From: Crotalaria pallida
Lineage: Eukaryota > Streptophyta > Magnoliopsida > Fabales > Fabaceae
Direction: 5' to 3'
Assembly: GCA_037953625.1 (NCBI GenBank)
Contig: CM075650.1
Coordinates: 870,501-934,500 of the forward strand
DNA length: 64,000 bases
The notes under the pieces: generated by a model
Seen by the model: the letters and a program-made list of their open reading frames with translations, nothing else
What the model was told of the DNA's origin: nothing
The model's database searches: none
Made by a program: the position numbers and the translations under genes
Shown: positions 57,773-64,000 of the stretch, one piece after another
How the letters are laid out: every line of letters begins with the position of its first letter
Position numbering within the stretch: position 1 is the first letter of the stretch

Positions 57773-60722
57773 TGTAACACCCTTATTTTATATACAAAAT
57801 AATAAGTAAAAGTCTATATTTAAAATAGTGTATTTAAATTTTACATTTCACAAATCAAGTTTACAAATTAATATTGGGCATCCATTTACAATATAGATAG
57901 CATAACCATATCGTTTCCTTCTTTCCAGTCATCCGCTGCGCCACTCTGATCCTTAAGCTCCTTAGCAAACACCTAAAATGTTAACCACATAAGGGTGAGA
58001 CCTTTTCACAACACAATGAATCAGAGGATAATATAAAGCTCATAATATAAACTCAAGAATAACAATCAAATCAAGTCAGGGATCAACCAATTCATTTCAT
58101 TCCCATTTCCTTATACATTCCTTTTTATCCATTTTCCATTATCCATAATCCTTTCCTAATTCCCTTCCGTTACCATGTTCATCATTTATTCCCTTTAATT
58201 CCCTTATTAATTCCATTTTCATTTCCTTTATTCGTTTTCCAATATGTGTAACCTCAATCAGAGATCTACACTTCCATTGGGCGTAACCTCAAATCAGAGA
58301 TCTACACCCAGTGTATGCAACCACAAACAGTGATATACAAACACTCCATATCATTTATGTAACCTCAAACAGAGATCTACATAAACTTTCCTTTTCCTTT
58401 TTACCTTTCCATTATTAATTTTCCATTAATGTGTGTAACCCCAAGCAGAGATCTACACACACAGTGTAAGCAACCACAGACAGTGATCTGCAAACACTTC
58501 CCTTTTTACCGTACACCACTAGGATTTGGATACCCGCTAGGTAATTGGCACACCTGTCTAGGTACTTGGAACACCTGCCCAGGACTTTACACCCATCCTG
58601 ACCATCACCTGTAGGACTATGTACTTTTACCAATCCATTAATTATTCCAGTTATTGGTGTGGAAAACTGATCCTGTGGGTCACCCGGCGCCTACAGGGCG
58701 GTTTGGCCTGATGGGTAATTGGCCTGACAGGTAATTGGCCCTAACAGGTAATTGGAACACCTAGCCGGGTACCTAGTGTTCCGGGCCCCTCTGATCAGTT
58801 TCCACTTTAGTTACCTTTACCATTTTAATTTAATCAACAGTCCATTCCATTAATTATCAACCATACACAAAGTTCCACCAATAATCATAAATATGCATAA
58901 TTATAATCCTTTCCAAATAATCACACATATATTCGTAAATAAGCATTTTTCATCCATAATCATATACAGTTCCAATTACTCCCATTAAGGGTCACATTAC
59001 ACAATTAGCATTTATATCCATTTTCCCTCACTATCACATAATCCCATCTATCCACTTGCAATTCATAAATTCATTTCAAAATCAATACCCCTTTAGTAAT
59101 CAAAATTAGCTCCACATATTTTCAAATAGGCATGAACACCCTTAAATAACTAATCATGTCATCACACTCAATTCCATTCGAGTTACACCTCATAATTACC
59201 TTTTTCTTCCATTATATGCATTTCCATTTTATTTGGTCATTTACACACCTACTACCCAGCCTTAATTCAAAATAACATATATAACACTTAAAGAAATTCA
59301 CATATATCCACAAATCAGTCGACATACTCAGGTATGTCTCAGAGTGCTTTAAAATAAATCATCTCCCTAGGGTTCTTCACTTCCTACTTATTTAATATAC
59401 AAAAATTAAACATTAACAATTTCCAAAATAACAACATTACCCAAATATACTACCATTACCCTTCTTTAATTCTAATTACCTCTTAATCCATCACCCACAA
59501 CCCAACTTAACTATTAAACTCAAATCCTATTATAAACTCTAACTATCCCTAACTCAAAGTGCGGAAAAGAGACTCCCCTTACCTCAACCGGCGAATCAAA
59601 AGAGAGAACCTTGACCCGAGGCTCCAAACTCCGCACCGATTAACGCCAAAGCTCGCCGACGAGACGGGGCGATGATCCTGGAAGCATTTTTAGTGACCGG
59701 GAGCAAAGACCGAGTCGGTTTCGGTCGGTGTCGGTGAATGTCGGTATGTCGGTGGCTTGGTTTCTCCTACCCCGATTACGCCAGAGCCGCCGAGAGGAAA
59801 GAGAAAGGGAGGGCTTGATGCTTGAGCTCCATGAACCAAGAATGGGAGAGATTTCAAGCTTGGTGCCATAGTTGAGGTTGAGCTTGGCTTGATCTTCTTG
59901 ATGGTGGGAGGAAGAGAAATGGCGATGGTGCCCAAGAAAGAGAGAGAAGGCGTCGATCATGGGGAGGGAAAAGGGATTTAACACCCATAAACTTGATTTG
60001 GAGCAAGGCCATGGAGATTGCTTCATGAATCAAGGAAGAAGAAGTGATGATGGTGTTTGCCTTAGGTAGAGAGAGAGAGAGAGAGCTACGGGTGGAGCAA
60101 GGGAAGAGAGTAGATGGTTCTTGGTGCTTCTAAGTGTGGGACTAGGCATGAAGAAAGGATGATTGGGGTGGAAAAGATTGGCTTCATAAGGAAGCCAAAT
60201 GATTCGTGTGGCTGGGAGAGGTGCCACGCGCACCAGCTACTGCTCCCGCGCGCTGGGCGCGGGTCATGGCGCGCCTGGGCGTGTTTTAGTCTGAGTTCAC
60301 GCACCAACAAGGGACCGGCGCGCCTAGGCGTGCCCCGGTGCGCCTGGGCGTGCCTTGGGGGGTCCTAACTTCAAATCGCCATAACTTTTCCGATAACCGT
60401 TGGATCTTGCTCAAATTTTGAGACAAGCTTCTTAAAATCCTAAACTTCACATCCAACGGTGGGAATTGGGTTTAGAGCTATGGATATTTTATTCCTAATT
60501 TCTTTTATCGGACGAGTTCTAACACTTAAAACCTGATTTAACTCCCGATTTCACTTCTATAATTCTATTTCTTGCTACCGATGCACCCTACGCAACCCCT
60601 AGTACTTAAAATTACTAATCACCTTGCTCCCAAAATTCTTTAAGCAGTTAATCAACCTATTCTCTACACTATAAACCTATTAATTCATTAATTAGGCTTG
60701 GAATTTAATTAGGGTTGTTACA
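57773..60722 (-). mobile_element. 2.95-kb solo LTR (L2), TSD tacga
   Basis: It is bounded by tgtaacaccc and ggttgttaca, with tacga at 57768-57772 and 60723-60727. Its left part aligns with the LARD-like LTR (tgttaaccacataagggtga, at 57980 and 37374), so it is minus-strand and related. It holds repeated 'acctcaa.cagagatctaca' boxes (58247-58495), 'aggtaattgg' short repeats (58515-58785) and GC palindrome pairs (60250-60350). Confidence 0.9.
60250..60350. repeat. Two pairs of CGCCYRGGCG palindromes in L2
   Basis: Ten-base motifs start at 60250 (imperfect), 60272, 60321 and 60341, with steps of 22 and 20 bp within pairs. Same motif as in the Athila LTRs, in an unrelated LTR. Confidence 0.82.
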
Positions 60723-62512
60723 TACGACGTATCAAACGTCCACTAAGGGATTCTCTCCCTAACCACTAAGGTTTAGAACAAATACAATGAGAGTGATTAC
60801 AACAAGTATATTGTGTTCTCAAAACACGGATTCTACAATAAGCTCTATGATAATGAAGTAGTTGTTTCTCTAGAAGTCACTCAGCCAATAAGGATTTTTG
60901 TTCTTCAAAAATATGAACGTGAAAAGCAAAAGACTTGTGAAGAAAAAGAAGAGAGAAATGTGCAGCTCAGAAAGAATGAAGGAATGAATGATCTGATCAA
61001 CTCTTAATGTTGGAGTGATTTTGATTTTAAAATAGAAAACCTTTTAGAATCAAAAAGGATTTTGAATAAGTAAAACAAAATCAAAATAAAATAAAATAAG
61101 ATTTGAAATAAATTTTAAAAATAAGACTAAATCAAAATGATTTACGAAATAAAATAAAGATTTGATTCTTAAAACCAAAAAGGAAATAATTCAAATTTAA
61201 AATCATTTTCTAATTTTATAAAATAAATCAGAATCTTTTAAATAAAAACAAATCAGGAAATAATCAAAATGATTCTGACACGTTTTTCAATAAAACATGA
61301 AGTAATCGATTACTTTCTGAAGGTAATCGATTATTCCTTCAAAAATAGAAATTCTTAAATTCATTTGAAAACCATGTAATCGATTAGACCAAGAATAGTT
61401 AATCGATTACACCACTCATGTTCAATGTATGATGCAACTCATTATAATCGATTACACTAGTAAGTTAATCGATTACTGAGCCTCTGATATGCATATAATG
61501 CAACATCATGTAATCGATTACTACTTGTAATCGATTACTAAGCCTCTGAAAAATATATGATGCAACAATTATAATCGATTACTTGACCCATGTAATCGAT
61601 TACTTCCGTAAGAAAGTAATTGATTAACAAGTTTCATTTAATCGATTACAACCTCTCTGAGTTTTCTATGATGCAACAAAGTTAATCGATTACTTGAGAA
61701 GATAATCAATTACTCTCTCTTGCAAACATACAAATATACAGAGTTTTGTAACATCAAGTATTTTTACTAAGGTTAAATGCAGAAAACACTTTTTCATGTA
61801 AAAACACGTTTTTCTTCTTCTCTCCTAAAATGAAAAACTTATTGGCTTTTGTAACTCTTAAAGAAATAAAAACTTCATTACCTTACAATTGATCTAAGGA
61901 GAAGGTTTCTAATCTATGCCTTGCTTGAGTCTTCAATCTTGAATGAAACTTGCACTTGTGAGCTTGAACTTGAGTTGGCTTGTTATCATCAAAACATTAT
62001 CTTGAAATAAACTTGAAGTCCATAGAGAGTTTGAAGCATGTCTTCCAACTAGCTTGAGTTTGGAACCAAGGCTCTGGGTTATGTCTTTTGTCTGTAATAT
62101 AGTGTATATATGTTAATCCGGAGTCTGTCTTTTGGTGTGATAAAAGCTAAACTCTTGCTGCTACTGATGTCATATATATTTGAAAACCTTTTCGATAATA
62201 ATGTATATGATGTACATTAGTTTTCATCTCTATGTGGATGATGAATGATGTGTTGATTTAGTGATGGCTTAAGTTTATTTTCCTAAAAGGAGAAAAATTA
62301 ACCCGCATTTTTATAAAAGAATTAAAAAAAAAGGGAAATAAATTTGGGTCGTCGTATTTGTGGTATCAGAGCAATGGTTCAACTCCCGGCCTTGGAGCAT
62401 GGCCTTACATGCTAACCAATGTTATCTTTCTGATTGTGTCATGAATTATGTGTTACTTTATGAATGATTGCATTGATTGTTGAATCTGATTTTATGTTAG
62501 TATAGACTTATA

Positions 62513-63483
62513 ATGGTTGCCGCGAGGCATCACCAAAACATTGCTGATTCTCTGGAGCGTATCACTGCTGTGCTCGAGAATATGAATCAAGACCGCAATC
62601 ATTGTGGCGCTGCTGAGTTCGAAGGACTTGTTGCTTTTCGGAAGTGTGATCCTCCTAAGTTTGAAGGTGGATTCAAACCTGAGGAAGCACAACGATGGAT
62701 TTAGGAGCTAGAGAAGATCTTTCAGACCATTCCATGTAATGAAGATCAGAAGGTGACTTATGCGGCGTACGTGCTGGTAGGAGAAGCTAAAAACTGGTGG
62801 AAGAACACCAGGCAGATGTTGGAGCACGAGAGAAGGCCCATTACATGGGACGTCTTTGTGGAAAAGTTTCTGGAGAAGCATTTTCCAGAGGACGTGCGAA
62901 ACCAAAAAGAGGTGGAATTTCTGGAATTGAAACAAGGGAATATGTCGGTGGGCGAGTATGCGGCTAAATTTGAAGAATTGATGAAGTACTCACCCTACTA
63001 CCAGTATCATCCTGATGAATACTCGAAGTGTGTCAAATTTGAGAACGGGTTGAGATCTAATATCAAGTCGTTCATTAGCAGTCACTGCATCCGGCATTTT
63101 CCAACGTTAGTGAATCGATGTAGGATGTTCGAGGACGACATGAAGGCGAAGGCGGCTCAGGAGCGAAACCAAGGAAATCAACAGCAACATGGACCACAGC
63201 GTAATCACAGACGAAATTACCGAGCAAACCGAAACCGAGGTCCTTATGCACACCAGGGCCAGCGGAAGGTTGTAGCTGAGGAACAATCTGCACCATTTGT
63301 TAATCCTTTCCAGTGCAGCAAACGCAAGAAGTTCCATCATGGATAGTGTTGGAGTGAGAAACCACCTACATGTTTTGAGTGTGGAAAGCAAGGCCACATC
63401 TCTCGCTATTGTCCTAAAGCAATTAAGAAGGCAAGTCAAGGCGGATCTGGAGGCAAGTCTATGAACCAAGCTAAGGTTTATAC
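62513..63483 (+). pseudogene. G1 gag, duplicate copy
   Basis: Same frame, same stops (62702-62704 and 63344-63346) and same zinc knuckle (63371-63412) as 23764-24734. Copia C1 again interrupts it at 63484 after tatac. Confidence 0.93.
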
Positions 63484-64000
63484 TATTAGTTTCATAGAGA
63501 AGGTTTTGATAATGACAAAAGGTTTTGAACAAGCTACAAAGGTATTGATGAAGTTCAAGGTCAACAAGCAACAACAAACATCAAATGAAGAAGAGAGAAC
63601 AAGCTCAAGAAGACTTAGTTTGAGTGTAATTGTAATTGTTTTATCTTTTGCCTCTCAAGCTTCTTAGGTCTTTTATTTTATGAGTTTGGTTAGAGTTATT
63701 TAGAGGGTAGTGTGTGAGACCCACAATTTTACCCAAATTATTTGTGACTTTCTAATTGAAATTAGGAAATTATGCTTGATTTTGATGTCTGGATTTAATA
63801 TATATATGAATAAATATATATATCTATATATATATATGTACGTGACATATATATATATATATTATGTACCAATATTTTCCCTAGCCTATTTAAATAAAAT
63901 ATTTTAAGGTAAAGTATTTGATTTAAATGATTTTTGATTTTTGAAGGATTAGAGTATCCTATCTTTAGAAATTCATATCTTTTCAACCGTGCGTCGGAAA
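63484..64000 (+). mobile_element. Duplicate starts of the C1 LTR and family A LTR
   Basis: 63484-63712 is the first 229 bp of the C1 5' LTR, with the same TG-to-TA terminal change. The family A LTR starts at 63713 behind tagtg and runs off the window. Confidence 0.92.

Larger units (their letters stand above)
20553..62055 (+). mobile_element. Ty3/gypsy element G1, host of the nested stack (3' end missing)
   Basis: The G1 sequence is 20553-24734, 36304-36476 and 52811-54790, in that order. 5' LTR, iMet PBS, gag, protease, RT, RNase H and the start of integrase read in collinear order across three interruptions. Perfect TSDs (tatac, atttg) for the first two confirm that the pieces were once contiguous. 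The third interruption (C2, from 54791) runs to the duplication breakpoint at 62055, so the G1 integrase core and 3' LTR are not in the window. Gene order and an iMet primer suggest the chromovirus/Tekay side of gypsy; without a chromodomain in view this is inference. Confidence 0.88.
57361..62055 (-). repeat. Inverted C2-family LTR, split by a solo LTR
   Basis: On the minus strand it matches the C2 LTR along about 1740 bp (57361-57772 and 60728-62055) at roughly 90% identity by eye. It faces the plus-strand LTR across an 833-bp spacer. The last nine or so bases of its outer end are replaced by the duplication junction. Palindrome pairs recur at about 61300-61700. A run of 14 G at 57389-57402 corresponds to only 7 C in the plus-strand copy. 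Confidence 0.88.
62056..64000 (+). repeat. Second copy of the 38.7-kb unit (start only)
   Basis: From 62056 the sequence repeats 23307 onward at a constant offset of 38,749 bp. The only difference I find is a 2-base gain in the TA tract near 63860. The copy includes the G1 LTR end, PBS (62361), the same two amber stops in gag, the C1 insertion (63484) and the family A LTR inside it (63713). The junction joins the inverted C2 LTR to the G1 LTR with about 2 bp of microhomology. Confidence 0.95.

Noticed and set aside
62056..62356. Reading 62056 onward as the G1 3' LTR
   Set aside because: It is followed by PBS and gag, as a 5' LTR is, and carries the same nested C1 insertion as the first copy. 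Only duplication explains it.
1..64000. tRNA, rRNA, snoRNA or miRNA genes
   Set aside because: I saw no cloverleaf with A and B boxes and no rRNA-like stretch. Short tRNA-complementary strings are retrotransposon primer-binding sites. miRNA hairpins cannot be judged by eye.

Overview
This is eukaryotic plant DNA. It is a transposon-dense interval with one recognisable host gene. Spliceosomal introns, tRNA-primed LTR retrotransposons of both superfamilies, Stowaway and Mutator-like MITEs and high AT content all fit a dicot. The element families look like those of a legume, most likely Glycine or a close relative. That placement is recognition from memory and was not tested by a search.

Layout. 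1-9343 is the 3' three quarters of an Athila-lineage Ty3/gypsy element: broken gag-pol, an intact third ORF, a long 3' noncoding region, PPT and 3' LTR. 9344-10251 holds nothing I recognise. 10252 to about 13950 is a second, decayed Athila relative with 5' LTR, PBS and gag remnants. 13950-15206 is mostly unassigned, with a 30-bp triplication, a possible solo LTR and a possible terminal exon. 15207-15724 is a Mutator-like MITE. 16080-18789 on the minus strand is the host gene, an eight-exon organellar elongation factor P whose start lies only about 150 bp from an Athila LTR relic. 18944-20552 is that relic (minus strand), carrying a Mutator-like MITE and a Stowaway MITE.

20553-62055 is a nested stack built on one Ty3/gypsy element (G1). 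A copia gag-only element (C1, TSD tatac) sits at the gag/protease boundary. A 5.7-kb solo LTR (TSD tagtg) sits inside the C1 5' LTR. A 7.4-kb solo LTR (TSD atttg) lies in the G1 protease and itself contains a young 8.96-kb non-autonomous element (TSD atatg). A second copia element (C2) interrupts the G1 integrase and is followed by an inverted, related LTR that carries a 2.95-kb solo LTR (TSD tacga). All quoted target-site duplications are perfect. At 62056 the sequence jumps back to a near-identical copy of 23307 onward, nested insertions included. The window therefore contains one full 38,749-bp unit and the start of a second copy of a tandem segmental duplication (or an assembly duplication).

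The most unusual signal is shared by unrelated LTR families. Pairs of 10-bp palindromes occur with centres 20-23 bp apart, about two helical turns. They are written in one of two vocabularies (TAATCGATTA or CGCCYRGGCG), and in five families lie about 50-110 bp upstream of a TATA-like sequence. A second signal is a small acidic-tailed ORF encoded inside the LTRs of two different long-LTR families.

No pol in the window is intact. The only elements that look recently mobile are the gag-only copia element and the coding-free element, both of which would need enzymes supplied in trans.
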